From Saprospiraceae bacterium (lineage in GTDB: Bacteria; Bacteroidota; Bacteroidia; Chitinophagales; Saprospiraceae): 63,142 bases of DNA. How positions within the stretch are numbered: the stretch's first letter is position 1; every line of letters begins with the position of its first letter. The notes beneath the pieces were generated by a model. The model was not told the origin of the DNA and ran no database searches. It was given only the letters and a program-made list of their open reading frames with translations. The stretch covers positions 1 through 63,142 of the forward strand of contig JAHDHH010000018.1 in the NCBI GenBank assembly GCA_020631405.1. The letters are read 5' to 3'. Made by a program: the position numbers and the translations under genes. This document shows positions 7,236 through 16,936 of the stretch, piece by piece.

Positions 7236-8024
7236 TTAGAAATGGATGAATAAGTCAGGGTCCATCGCCTGTCCTTCAAACCAGATTTCGAAGTGGAGGT
7301 GCGGCCCATCTGACTGCTCTCCGCTATTGCCTATGATGGCTATTGCCTCTCCAGCCTCCACTTGTTCGCCGACTTCCTTGAGTAAGACACTATTGTGTTT
7401 GTAGATAGAAATGAGGTTGTCTTGATGTAGAATTGAGATGACATTGCCATCATTCAATGACCAATCACTTTGGATGATTCTACCACCAAGTGTTGCCACT
7501 ATTGGGCTATTCTTGGGAGCTACAATATCTATCCCAAAGTGAGAATCTTCCCTATCGAAGGGGTGGGAAACAGTGCCTTTTACTGGCGAGAGGAGATACT
7601 TATGATGTAGGGTATTGATGTTTTCTTTCTGGACTTGTATTGTGGTTGGAGTTTCATTTATACTTGATGGTACGAAGTCTGGGTCTTTTTCTACATTGTC
7701 TATCATGTTTTTGAATCCCTGAGTATAGACATTCTGTGCTTCTATTTGTTGTTCTAGATCTTGTATTTTTTGACTGAGTTCGATGTAGGCTGGGTTTGAT
7801 TCCGGTAGACCATAACCTGGCACAAGTTGTCTTAACGGAGTAAAGCAAATAAGCAAAGAAATCAATGTGATCAATAGTAATAATACACCAATAATTGCAA
7901 GGTATAACTTAGTCCAAGTAAATGAGAAACTGCTGACTTCTTGTAAGTCATCCTCCTTGATTACTAGGAGTTTGTATTGCTCTGAAGAGGTCTTGGTTGA
8001 TGTATGATTAGAAGTAGTAGCCAA
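7236..8024 (-). CDS. M23 family metallopeptidase, membrane anchored
   Basis: The protein has 262 residues and a TTG start. A cytoplasmic tail of ~38 residues is followed by one membrane helix (~39-61), a coiled-coil stretch (~79-115) and a C-terminal LytM/M23 domain. The zinc ligands are visible: H162 and D166 in HFGID, and H244 in HLHFE, with H242 and H210 also conserved in the family. This arrangement fits a murein DD-endopeptidase or a divisome/elongasome-associated hydrolase acting on periplasmic peptidoglycan. With all the metal ligands present, it is probably active rather than an EnvC-like activator. It is transcribed away from porW, with a 140-base AT-rich intergenic region between them. 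Confidence 0.88.
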   Translation of the reverse strand: MATTSNHTSTKTSSEQYKLLVIKEDDLQEVSSFSFTWTKLYLAIIGVLLLLITLISLLICFTPLRQLVPGYGLPESNPAYIELSQKIQDLEQQIEAQNVYTQGFKNMIDNVEKDPDFVPSSINETPTTIQVQKENINTLHHKYLLSPVKGTVSHPFDREDSHFGIDIVAPKNSPIVATLGGRIIQSDWSLNDGNVISILHQDNLISIYKHNSVLLKEVGEQVEAGEAIAIIGNSGEQSDGPHLHFEIWFEGQAMDPDLFIHF

Positions 8025-8164
8025 ATTAGGTGTTAATAATTAATTATTTAAAATAATTTTACGGTTATACAGTTATTACAAAGTACAAAATTAACCTGAT
8101 ATTTTGAATTCTGGTTCCTATCTCAAAGAGCCCAGCATTATATACATTACTAAATAAGTCACCC

Positions 8165-11080
8165 TTGCGAAATTCATTCTATTTTTTGATTCCTGCACTT
8201 TGCTTGATTGTAAGTTGTACAACTACTAAAAGCAAGAGTGATATTACTAAACGTAAACGGTTTTATCACAATACGACTGCATACTACAATGGATATTTTC
8301 ATGCTGACGAAATACTTGACCTTGCACTACTAGACATCGTTACCCAGAACGAAGATAACTATACGCAGATTTTGCCATTGTCGCCATACACGACTAATTA
8401 TGATCCAACTGCCTATGCAAAGGAAATGGATAGAGCTATAGTAAAGGTGTCAACAGTGAGTGCCTTACACGAAGAAAGTCAATGGGTAGATGATTGCTAC
8501 GTCCTCTTAGGTAAGGCACAATTTGTCAAAAAAGACTACGAATCAGCCGAGGAGACGTTTGAATATTTTAAAGAAGAATTTGATTTTAGTCAATACCACA
8601 TCGGGAAGAATAAAACCAATCAAAAACTCTCAAGAGCTGATAGAGCTAAGGCTAGAAAAACACAAGAGAAAGAAAGAGCAGCAGCCAAAAAAGAAAAAGA
8701 TAAGGTAAGAGCCGAAGAGTCAAAAGTTCGAGACGAGGAAAAGAAAGAAAGAACCAAGAGTAGAAAGCAAGAACTCAAAGACAGAAAAAAAGCCAAAAAG
8801 AAGAGTAATAAGTCCAGAGAAAGAGCTGCTGAAAATGTTAAATGGACAGAGCCTGAGACAAAGAAAGATGAAGACAAGCCAGAGAGAAAGCTGCTCACAG
8901 AGGATGAAGACGAAGACTCAGACAAGGATAACAAGAAGGATGAAGAGTCAACGAAGAAAAAGTCAAGACATACTCCAGCATACTACGAAGGTCTACTTTG
9001 GTTAGCAAAGACCTATAGTGAAAGGGAGCGATTTTCCTCGGCAGAGTATATCTTCAATGCCCTTGAAGAAGAGCCAGATGCGCCAAAAAAAGTTAAACAA
9101 GAGCTGCCACTCTCAAGAGCGAGAATGTATCTAGTCAAGAAAGACTACGATAAAGCTCTAGAGCAATTGGACGTAGCAATTGAATTAGAAAAGGATAAAA
9201 AACTTAAATCTAGATACAGTTACGTCAAAGCCCAGATCCTTTCTAGAATGGGAGCAGCAGGTGAGGCCCTCAAAGAGTACGAAAAAGCAAAGGCCTACAA
9301 GCCTACGTTTGAGATGGCTTATAATGCTGAAATCAACAAAATCTTATTGAGACATCAAATCGGCAGTACCACAGCTGACAAGGCCATCAAGTCTTTAGAA
9401 AGAATGCTCAAGGAAGAGAAGTATGCAATCTTCAAAGGTCAGACACACTATGCCCTTGGCCAAGTCAAAATGACTGCTGGAAATAGAGAAGAAGCGTTAG
9501 CAGACTTTAGAAAAAGTATTCAATACAATCAAGGAAATACGGCTCAGCAAACAGAGTCATACTATACTCTGGCAAAGTTGTTTTTTGAAGCAGAGGACTA
9601 TGCGGAGTCGAAGTACTACTACGACAGTACGCTGACAGTAATGAATAAGTCTGACTTCAGATATCAGGAGGTAGACCTCTATGCAAAAAACCTCACCTCT
9701 ATTGCTAAGAATATCCAAGTCATGGAAAAGCAAGATAGTCTATTGACCCTAAGTCTGCTTAGTGATGATGAGCTCAAAGACTATGCTAAAGAAGTCCTAG
9801 ATAGCAGAGGAGAAGAGAAGGCAGCAGAGCCTCAGACAAGTCAAAGAGTGACTAGAGGTCCTGCACCAAGGCTCAATGGTAGTTCATTCTTTGCCTATAA
9901 TCCTATTTCGGTGGATAGGGGCCAACGTACTTTTTCCAATATCTGGGGAAGTCGTCAGTTAGCGGATAATTGGCGTACAGAGTCTGACTCAGATATCGAA
10001 CAATCTATCAGAGAAGGAGCGGTGGAAGTAGTGTATACTGAGCAACAATTAGAGTCAGTTCTCAGAGATATTCCTAAAAATGATGCTCAAAGAGAATTGT
10101 CCAGGAGAAAGATCCAAGAAGCGATGTTTGACCTAGGAAAACTGTATAGAGAAAAGCTTCAGAATTTCCAAGCAGGATTTGCAATGCATAAGAAGCTATA
10201 TGATAAGTATCCATCCTTTGACCAAAAGCCAGAATTACTCTACTATCTATACCTCTCAGCAAAAGATATAGGGAAGTCAGGACAAGCGAATAAGTATAAG
10301 AAGGAGTTGGTAAATACTTATCCAGAGACTGAATTTGCAAAAATCATCTCGAATCCTGAATATGCCAAAGAAATTATCGAAAGAGAGAAAGCTCCACAAA
10401 AGTACTATGAGCAGACGTATGCCTTATTCGAAAAGGGAAAGTATGCACAAGTAGTAGAGAGAGCAGTGCTTTCTGAGGCTAAACTCAATGGAGACAAAAG
10501 ACTCATGGCTAAGATGGCATTAGTCAATGCAATGGCAACAGGAAAGGTCAAAGGAAAGAAAGACTACATCAGAAGTCTAGAAAAACTCATCAAGGACTAC
10601 CCAAATACTGAAGAAGAAAGAAAGGCTACAGAAATCAAGCGGTTTTTGTCAGGAGATGAGACAGCATTCAATGAGGTGCTTTACAATGAAGACAAGCAAC
10701 AATTCTCTAAGGACTTTAATAAGTTACACTATGGTCTAATCGTGGTGTTCAAGGCGAGTAGTAAGGTGCTGAATGATATGCGGATCGATATGAGTAAGTT
10801 CCATAAGCAGTACTTCAACCTTGACCAACTCTCAACTCAGAGTATTCCATTAGATCAAGATAATAAGGTGTCGCTAATCTTAGTCAGAAGCTTTGATGAC
10901 AAGCAAAAAGCAATGAAATACTTTGATGTCATTGATGCCAAGGATAAGGAGTTTATCAAGAAGAAAGGATACTCTTTTGAATTCTTCGTGATTAATCAGA
11001 ATAACTATCGTGAAGTAGTCAAGTCCAAGAGTATCAATGAGTACAGGATCTTTTTTGAAGACAACTACCTAGACAATTAA
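8165..11080 (+). CDS. porW: PorW/SprE-type T9SS lipoprotein
   Basis: The protein has 971 residues and a TTG start. The lipoprotein signal MRNSFYFLIPALCLIVSC is followed by the family's conserved beginning: KRKRFYHNTTAYYNGYF, then LLGKAQFVKKDYESAEETF (TPR-like). TPR-like helical repeats continue through most of the protein. A long Lys/Glu/Arg-rich segment at residues ~152-268 interrupts the first repeats and should be a charged coiled coil or disordered. The C-terminal ~120 residues form a compact region (ILVRSFDDKQKAMKYFD). PorW (P. gingivalis) and SprE (F. johnsoniae) are outer-membrane lipoproteins needed for type IX secretion and gliding. radC starts 10 bases downstream. The family call is good; the charged insertion may be lineage specific. 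Confidence 0.85.
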   Translation: MRNSFYFLIPALCLIVSCTTTKSKSDITKRKRFYHNTTAYYNGYFHADEILDLALLDIVTQNEDNYTQILPLSPYTTNYDPTAYAKEMDRAIVKVSTVSALHEESQWVDDCYVLLGKAQFVKKDYESAEETFEYFKEEFDFSQYHIGKNKTNQKLSRADRAKARKTQEKERAAAKKEKDKVRAEESKVRDEEKKERTKSRKQELKDRKKAKKKSNKSRERAAENVKWTEPETKKDEDKPERKLLTEDEDEDSDKDNKKDEESTKKKSRHTPAYYEGLLWLAKTYSERERFSSAEYIFNALEEEPDAPKKVKQELPLSRARMYLVKKDYDKALEQLDVAIELEKDKKLKSRYSYVKAQILSRMGAAGEALKEYEKAKAYKPTFEMAYNAEINKILLRHQIGSTTADKAIKSLERMLKEEKYAIFKGQTHYALGQVKMTAGNREEALADFRKSIQYNQGNTAQQTESYYTLAKLFFEAEDYAESKYYYDSTLTVMNKSDFRYQEVDLYAKNLTSIAKNIQVMEKQDSLLTLSLLSDDELKDYAKEVLDSRGEEKAAEPQTSQRVTRGPAPRLNGSSFFAYNPISVDRGQRTFSNIWGSRQLADNWRTESDSDIEQSIREGAVEVVYTEQQLESVLRDIPKNDAQRELSRRKIQEAMFDLGKLYREKLQNFQAGFAMHKKLYDKYPSFDQKPELLYYLYLSAKDIGKSGQANKYKKELVNTYPETEFAKIISNPEYAKEIIEREKAPQKYYEQTYALFEKGKYAQVVERAVLSEAKLNGDKRLMAKMALVNAMATGKVKGKKDYIRSLEKLIKDYPNTEEERKATEIKRFLSGDETAFNEVLYNEDKQQFSKDFNKLHYGLIVVFKASSKVLNDMRIDMSKFHKQYFNLDQLSTQSIPLDQDNKVSLILVRSFDDKQKAMKYFDVIDAKDKEFIKKKGYSFEFFVINQNNYREVVKSKSINEYRIFFEDNYLDN

Positions 11081-11089
11081 GAACAACTT

Positions 11090-11785
11090 GTGGCTGATAC
11101 CAAACCTACCGGAATAAAATCTTGGGCAGATGAGGACAAGCCTAGGGAGAAACTACTAGTCAAGGGTAGAAAAGCCCTCTCCAATGCTGAGCTAATAGCG
11201 ATATTGATTGGATCAGGGTCAAGGAACGAAACAGCAGTTGCCCTCTCTAGGAAAATACTTGCCGACCATAGTAATAACCTAGTGGCACTGTCAAAGCTCA
11301 GTGTCAAAGATCTCTGTAAGTACAAAGGGATAGGCGAAGCTAAGGCAATAAGTATCATAGCTGCCCTCGAATTAGGTCGGCGACAGCAGGGCAGTGACAT
11401 TCAGTCTAAGCCACAAATTACTTGCTCTAGTGACATCTACCAACTCTTAAGAAGTAGTATGGAAGACCTAGACAAAGAAGTCTTTAAAGCAGTCTACCTC
11501 AACAGAAACAACAAGGTCCTCTTAGTGAAAACTATCAGTGAGGGAGGTATAGCAGCTACAGTGGTCGACCCCAGGCTTATATTTAAGCAAGCACTTGAAA
11601 TCAATGCAGTAAGTATCGCTGTTGCTCACAATCACCCATCGGGAAGTCTCTTTCCAAGTCAAGCTGATCGAGCAATTACTAGCAAGCTAGTAGAGGCAGG
11701 TAAGTTCCTAGAAGTAAGGTTGCTAGACCATATTATCATCTCAGAGATGGGTTACTTTAGCTTCGCTGACGAAGGAATATGGTAA
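11090..11785 (+). CDS. radC: RadC family JAB-domain protein
   Basis: The protein has 231 residues and a GTG start 9 bases after porW. The N-terminal part has a helix-hairpin-helix-like region (LSNAELIAILIGSGSRNETA and KYKGIGEAKAISIIAALELGRR). The C-terminal RadC/MPN domain carries the JAMM metal motif: H180, H182 and D193 in HNHPSGSLFPSQAD. The family was once linked to DNA repair, but its biochemical role is unresolved, and a metal-dependent protease or nuclease activity is only inferred from the JAMM fold. The length is typical of the family, and all motif residues are intact. It is probably co-transcribed with porW, which seems to be a chance association. Confidence 0.93.
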   Translation: MADTKPTGIKSWADEDKPREKLLVKGRKALSNAELIAILIGSGSRNETAVALSRKILADHSNNLVALSKLSVKDLCKYKGIGEAKAISIIAALELGRRQQGSDIQSKPQITCSSDIYQLLRSSMEDLDKEVFKAVYLNRNNKVLLVKTISEGGIAATVVDPRLIFKQALEINAVSIAVAHNHPSGSLFPSQADRAITSKLVEAGKFLEVRLLDHIIISEMGYFSFADEGIW

Positions 11786-11799
11786 AGAAAGTGTACTAT

Positions 11800-12417
11800 T
11801 TAATGCTTCATCCAGCCGGCAATACTATTTCTACTTCGGGTAAAAGAGGCGTGGACTTCATGTTCCATTTCATCGCTACGAAACAATACTAAACGACCAC
11901 CTAGAGGAGCAATATCTACTTGGTCCTTGTCGCTAGGGTAGAGAGAGAGTAGGCCTCCATCTTGGTCACCCCAGTCTTGGTTAAGATAGAGTACGATAGA
12001 AAATTTACGACCATTGTCACTTTTGAATTGATCTAGGTGCCGCCTATAGACACTCTTTTTTTCATAGGAGGCATAGTGACTTTCGAAGTTGTTAATTGAG
12101 GTAAAGCAAGTGGTATTGAGATAAAGGATGAGGTGTTTGACCTTATTGAGGTAGAGGACTTCGTGCTCATTGGTACTATCCTCATTTATCCAATTAATGT
12201 GATCACCTCTCACCGTCTTATCTTGCTGAAATGCTTGCTTGTTGCCTATCCCAGATGGCTTCATTTGACCAAGTGCTGTGAGCTTTTCAATATTTGCAAG
12301 TAACCCAAGAACTGTCTCAGGAAGCAGGAAGTCATTGCAGCAACCAAAGTTGTCATTGATAAGTCCTTGTATCAGATCTTCGAATTGACCTTCTTCGAGT
12401 TTGCTTGTATTGTCCAT
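11800..12417 (-). CDS. 2OG-Fe(II) oxygenase, prolyl-4-hydroxylase type
   Basis: The protein has 205 residues. The iron triad is visible: H127 and D129 in HLDQF, and H186 in MEHEVH. R196, ten residues after H186 in RNSIAGW, is placed to bind the 2-oxoglutarate carboxylate. The core LYLNQDWGDQDGGLLSLYP is typical of the P4H/SM-20-like subfamily. Such enzymes hydroxylate proteins or small molecules using O2 and 2-oxoglutarate. No signal peptide is visible, so a cytoplasmic substrate, perhaps a protein Pro or other residue, is likely but unknown. It converges on radC with 14 bases between stops. Confidence 0.85.
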   Translation of the reverse strand: MDNTSKLEEGQFEDLIQGLINDNFGCCNDFLLPETVLGLLANIEKLTALGQMKPSGIGNKQAFQQDKTVRGDHINWINEDSTNEHEVLYLNKVKHLILYLNTTCFTSINNFESHYASYEKKSVYRRHLDQFKSDNGRKFSIVLYLNQDWGDQDGGLLSLYPSDKDQVDIAPLGGRLVLFRSDEMEHEVHASFTRSRNSIAGWMKH

Positions 12418-12578
12418 GGATATTCTAGGTTAGGAGTCCACCTAGTGTATGACTATACAATGAGGAGTAGTCAAAGAACGGTATTATAGTTGGCAAACAG
12501 TCAAATATGGCTGTAAATACATAGGACAACCAAGATATCTTGACAATTCAGACATTCGAAACTAAGCAAGGTTAAATA

Positions 12579-12612
12579 TTGCTGTGACTCTCTGATGATT
12601 CCCCTACATTTG
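12579..12612 (+). promoter_or_regulatory. Candidate Bacteroidota promoter for the ABC exporter
   Basis: TTG at 12579-12581 and TACATTTG at 12605-12612 match the -33 TTG and -7 TAnnTTTG elements, with a spacer of 23, slightly long. Transcription would begin near 12618-12620. That leaves no room for a leader before an ATG at 12621 and favours the ATG at 12651 as the start. Confidence 0.45.
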
Positions 12613-12650
12613 TCGAACTAATGCTTTTAAATAGCATTTACATAAACAAG

Positions 12651-14402
12651 ATGGCGGAGACTAAGAGTATAGATTTACAATTATTAGGCAGGTTACTAAA
12701 GGAGGCAAGACCTTATAGAGTCTTGTTTACCCTCTGTATTGTCTTAGCAGTCATCCTTGCTCCATTGAATAGTGTCAGGCCATTCTTAGTTGGTCAGATG
12801 GTAGACAAGCACATTTTGACTGCTGACATGGCTGGACTAAAGAACCTTGCACTAATCTACGTTGCCATCACCTTGATAAATGTCGTACTGCGATATATTT
12901 TCATCTATAGGACTGCTCTTCTAGGACAGAACGTTATTAAAGATTTGAGAATTAAGGTATTTAAGAAGATTACGTCTTTGCCCTTGTCTTTTTTTGATAG
13001 AACTCCAATTGGGACTAGTACAACACGTACAGTCAATGATATTGAAACGATTAATACCATTTTCACTCAAGGAGTGATTACCATGATTGCTGACTTGCTT
13101 TCAATTATTGCTGTGATTGTGATTATGCTGTTTACAAGTTGGAGATTGACATTGATTTGTCTGTTGACGCTTCCACTCATGATCATTGCTACCTATATTT
13201 TCAAAGAGAAGGTAAGAGTAGCTTATGAAAAGGTGAGATCACAGATATCAAAGATGAATGCCTTTCTTCAAGAACGGATATCAGGTATGCGTATCGTCCA
13301 GATATTCAATGCTGAACAACAAGAGATGGAAAAATTCAAGTCCATCAATAAGAAGTATACCAAGGCCAACCTCGACTCTATATTCTACTATGCCATATTT
13401 TTTCCAGTCGTTGAGGTGATCTCAGCCCTTGCCTTTGCCTTATTGGTTTGGTGGGGGACAAGCGGGTACTGGGATGGTAGCATTAGTTTTGGTGCCTTAG
13501 TGGCATTCCCGCTATATTTAAGTATGTTGTTTAGGCCGGTTAGGATGCTAGCCGATAAGTTGAATACCTTACAAATGGGATTAGTTGCTGCTAGAAGAGT
13601 CTATGTCATCCTAGACAATGATACCGCTATCATCAACGAGGGTACACATCGGACTGATACGATCAAAGGACATGTGACATTCGACAAGGTTCACTTCAGT
13701 TATACAGAGGATGAGTATGTACTCCAAGATATCAGCTTTACCATTAACCCTGGGGAGACACTAGCAATAGTAGGGAGTACTGGATCAGGAAAAACGACCA
13801 TCATTAATATCTTAAATAGATTCTACGAAATCCAGAAAGGTGCAATCCTCGTGGATGGTGTGAATATTCAAGATTATGATCTAGAGTCTCTCAGGAGTAG
13901 GTTTGCATCAGTGCTCCAAGATGTCTTCTTGTTCAGAGGAAGCATCTATGAGAATATCGCCTTAAGAGATGAAACGATAACCGAAGCTCAGATTCTAGCG
14001 GCCTCGAAGATGATAGGAGCTCACGACCTTCTCAACCAAAGTGAGAATGGGTATGACTTTATGATTATGGAGAGAGGGGCCAATCTTTCAATGGGACAGC
14101 GCCAATTAATCTCTTTTGTCAGAGCCTTGGTTGCAGATCCTGACATCTTAATCCTAGATGAAGCCACTTCCAGTATTGATCCTGAGACAGAGTCTGTAAT
14201 CCAATATGCCATCGAAAAGCTAGTGGAAAAGAGGACTTCCATCATCATAGCCCACAGACTTTCTACCATCAGACATGCAGATAAGATCTTAGTCTTGGAC
14301 AAGGGGAGAATAGTCGAATATGGCAATCCTACTGACCTCCTAGCTTTGCCTGATGGTAAATATAGACAACTTTATGACTTGCAGTATGCAGAGTCAGTGT
14401 AG
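12651..14402 (+). CDS. ABC exporter half-transporter, MsbA-like
   Basis: I choose the ATG at 12651 (583 residues, MAETKS); an in-frame ATG at 12621 lies almost at the predicted transcription start. The N-terminal half has about six membrane helices (type 1 exporter fold). The C-terminal nucleotide-binding domain is complete: Walker A GSTGSGKT, Q-loop VLQDVFLF, signature LSMGQ, Walker B ILILDE and the switch His in AHRLS. It should work as a homodimer in the inner membrane. Candidate substrates are lipid A or other lipids (MsbA-like) or peptides/drugs; the sequence does not decide. It is a single-gene unit with 107 bases before pheT. Confidence 0.9.
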   Translation: MAETKSIDLQLLGRLLKEARPYRVLFTLCIVLAVILAPLNSVRPFLVGQMVDKHILTADMAGLKNLALIYVAITLINVVLRYIFIYRTALLGQNVIKDLRIKVFKKITSLPLSFFDRTPIGTSTTRTVNDIETINTIFTQGVITMIADLLSIIAVIVIMLFTSWRLTLICLLTLPLMIIATYIFKEKVRVAYEKVRSQISKMNAFLQERISGMRIVQIFNAEQQEMEKFKSINKKYTKANLDSIFYYAIFFPVVEVISALAFALLVWWGTSGYWDGSISFGALVAFPLYLSMLFRPVRMLADKLNTLQMGLVAARRVYVILDNDTAIINEGTHRTDTIKGHVTFDKVHFSYTEDEYVLQDISFTINPGETLAIVGSTGSGKTTIINILNRFYEIQKGAILVDGVNIQDYDLESLRSRFASVLQDVFLFRGSIYENIALRDETITEAQILAASKMIGAHDLLNQSENGYDFMIMERGANLSMGQRQLISFVRALVADPDILILDEATSSIDPETESVIQYAIEKLVEKRTSIIIAHRLSTIRHADKILVLDKGRIVEYGNPTDLLALPDGKYRQLYDLQYAESV

Positions 14403-14466
14403 TAGGAGCTAGGTCAGTTTACACTTCAGAAATGATGTAGCATTACACTAACTCAAATATTCACAA

Positions 14467-14474
14467 TATCTTTG
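14467..14474 (+). promoter_or_regulatory. Candidate -7 box upstream of pheT
   Basis: TATCTTTG is an exact match to the Bacteroidota -7 consensus TAnnTTTG, 35 bases before the pheT ATG. No clear TTG is found 19-21 bases further upstream, so the assignment rests on the -7 element and its position. Confidence 0.4.
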
Positions 14475-14509
14475 GTGCTTTTTTAACAATGTTCAGATAA
14501 TTACCCATT

Positions 14510-16936
14510 ATGCATGTTTCCTTGAATTGGTTGAAGAGGCACATAGACTTTGATCTAACTAATGATGAGTTGAGTGAGATACTTACGGCTATAGGCTTAG
14601 AGGTAGAAGGGATGGCTGACTTCGAATCAGTCAAAGGAGGTCTAGCTGGAGTGGTCTGTGGTGTGGTCAAGACGTGTGACAAGCATCCAGATGCGGATAG
14701 ACTTAAGGTGACAACTGTAGATGTAGGTGGTCCTGAATTGCTTAACATAGTCTGTGGAGCACCAAATGTAGCTGCTGGCCAACATGTGTGGGTTGCCACT
14801 GAAGGTACAACGTTGTATACTGAAGAAGGAGAGGCATTCAAAATTAAGAAAAGTAAGATACGAGGACAAGAATCCTGCGGGATGATCTGTGCAGAAGATG
14901 AGTTAGGCTTAGGCCAAAGTCACGATGGCATCATGGTATTGCCAGAAAGCGTAGTTGCTGGTAGTCAGGCAAGCGACTACTATGAAGTGAGTACAGATAC
15001 TGTCTATGAAATAGGCCTTACACCAAATAGGTCAGATGCCACCCACCATAGAGGTGTAGCAGAAGACCTTGCTGCATACTTAAAAGTGAATGGTTATCAA
15101 TATACCCTCAAGGCACAAGCAGAGCTTACTCAGGTATTTGACCAATCGACTGACGAACCAATTACAATTACGGTCGAAAATCCAGAAAGATGTCCTAGAT
15201 ATGCTGGAGTATGCATTGAAGGGTTACAGATACAAGAATCTCCAAGTTGGATGAAAAACCTCTTGCTTAGCATAGGTGTAAGACCAATAAGCAATGTAGT
15301 AGATATTACCAACTTTGTCTTACATGATGTAGGCCAACCGATGCATGCCTTTGACCTTGATAAGATTGAGGATAACGCAATAAGAGTCAAGACTCTGCCA
15401 GCAGGTAGCAAGTTCTTATCGCTAGATGAGGTAGAGAGGAGTTTATTAGCGACAGACTTGATGATTTGTGATGGCGGAGATAAGCCTATGTGCATAGGTG
15501 GGGTATTTGGAGGAGCAGATTCGGGTGTGACAGAGACTACTAGTAGAATCTTTCTAGAATCAGCACACTTCAATGCTGGAAGTGTCAGAGTATCCAGTAC
15601 GAAGCACAATCTGAGGACTGATGCAGCCAAGGTATTCGAAAAAGGTAGCGATCCAGCCATTGTTACTACTGCACTAAGCTATGCAACTAGTCTCTTGGTT
15701 GACTTAGCTGGAGCGACTGTATCAAGCAAGCTCTATGATGTACAATCTGAAGCAATCAAACCATTAGAACTTATAGTCAGAGTATCTAAGACCGAAGAAG
15801 TCATTGGCACCCCAATGGGATCAGATAAAATAGTAGAGATACTCGATGCACTATCCATGCAACCTCAAGTCAATGGAGACGATATCAGAGTCACTATCCC
15901 AACTAATAAGGCTGACGTCCTTAGGGAAATAGATGTCATTGAGGAGATATTGAGAATCTATGGATTCAATCAAGTCAATACGGAGGATTCATTGCAAATT
16001 CCATTGATTCCCACTGACTATCCAAGCATCTCACACTTAAGAGAGACAATTGCCAATACCCTTGTAGGAGCAGGATTCAATGAAATGATGGGTCTATCGT
16101 TGATAGAATCAAAGTATACAGCAGAACGAGATCAAGATTCACTAGTCCATATCAATAATACCTCAAACATCCACCTAGATGTCATGAGGCCAAGTATGCT
16201 GGTGAGTGGATTAGTCAGTGTGGCACATAACCTCAACTATCAAAATTTAAGTCTTAGACTATTCGAGATGGGGAAGACCTATTCTAATAGTAATGACTAT
16301 GAAGAATTCGAGAAAGTAACACTATTCCTTACGGGAAATACAGCAAGCGAACATTGGTCTACTGACCTCAAGGGAGTCAATTATTATGACATTAAGTCAA
16401 TAGCTGACCACGTCATGCAGGCAGTAGGTTTGAATAATGCTCAAGTCAATCCAATCACAGAGTCTATCGAACTTGACTATGGTGTTGAGTATAGAAGAGG
16501 TCCGATGCAGATAGCTAGATTAGGAAAGGTCAAAGATGAATTGCTAAAGTCTATGTCCATCAAGCAGGAGGTATACTTTGCTGAGTTTGATATGGCAACT
16601 GTGTACAAACTCTATAAAGGCAGTCAAGTAACCTTCAGTAATATTAGTAAGTTTCCGACGACTAAGCGAGACCTAGCCTTAGTCATTGATCAGGCAGTCA
16701 ACTATGCTCAGGTCGAATCAATCATTCGAAAAGAAGCTAAAGCAATACTTAAGGACGTCTCACTCTTTGATATTTATACCAATGAAGAGCAATTAGGATT
16801 AGGTAAGAAGTCCTACGCTATTAAAATGACATTCGGGCTTGATGAAAATACCTTGACTGACAAAGAAATAGATGCGGTCATGAATAAGATGATCAAGGCA
16901 TTTGAGTCAAAAATAGGGGCAAGCATTAGAAAATAA
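14510..16936 (+). CDS. pheT: Phenylalanine-tRNA ligase beta subunit
   Basis: The protein has 808 residues, the usual length for bacterial PheT. An EMAP/OB tRNA-binding domain occupies residues ~40-155 (GVVKTCDKHPDADRLKV and GMICAEDELGL). It is followed by the B3/B4 editing region (ISNVVDITNFVLHDVGQPMHAFD), a B5 domain (~400-480, IPTNKADVLREIDVIEEILR), a catalytic-like domain and a C-terminal FDX-ACB anticodon domain (~715-808, FPTTKRDLALVID). With PheS it forms the alpha2-beta2 synthetase that charges tRNA-Phe and edits Tyr-tRNA-Phe. pheS is not in the window. In many Bacteroidota zapA and rny follow pheT; here zapA is missing between pheT and rny. Confidence 0.97.
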   Translation: MHVSLNWLKRHIDFDLTNDELSEILTAIGLEVEGMADFESVKGGLAGVVCGVVKTCDKHPDADRLKVTTVDVGGPELLNIVCGAPNVAAGQHVWVATEGTTLYTEEGEAFKIKKSKIRGQESCGMICAEDELGLGQSHDGIMVLPESVVAGSQASDYYEVSTDTVYEIGLTPNRSDATHHRGVAEDLAAYLKVNGYQYTLKAQAELTQVFDQSTDEPITITVENPERCPRYAGVCIEGLQIQESPSWMKNLLLSIGVRPISNVVDITNFVLHDVGQPMHAFDLDKIEDNAIRVKTLPAGSKFLSLDEVERSLLATDLMICDGGDKPMCIGGVFGGADSGVTETTSRIFLESAHFNAGSVRVSSTKHNLRTDAAKVFEKGSDPAIVTTALSYATSLLVDLAGATVSSKLYDVQSEAIKPLELIVRVSKTEEVIGTPMGSDKIVEILDALSMQPQVNGDDIRVTIPTNKADVLREIDVIEEILRIYGFNQVNTEDSLQIPLIPTDYPSISHLRETIANTLVGAGFNEMMGLSLIESKYTAERDQDSLVHINNTSNIHLDVMRPSMLVSGLVSVAHNLNYQNLSLRLFEMGKTYSNSNDYEEFEKVTLFLTGNTASEHWSTDLKGVNYYDIKSIADHVMQAVGLNNAQVNPITESIELDYGVEYRRGPMQIARLGKVKDELLKSMSIKQEVYFAEFDMATVYKLYKGSQVTFSNISKFPTTKRDLALVIDQAVNYAQVESIIRKEAKAILKDVSLFDIYTNEEQLGLGKKSYAIKMTFGLDENTLTDKEIDAVMNKMIKAFESKIGASIRK

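Noticed and set aside
8620..8934. Minus-strand open frame rich in Ser, Leu and Phe opposite porW
   Set aside because: It is the mirror of the purine-rich Lys/Glu region of porW; composition alone keeps it open.
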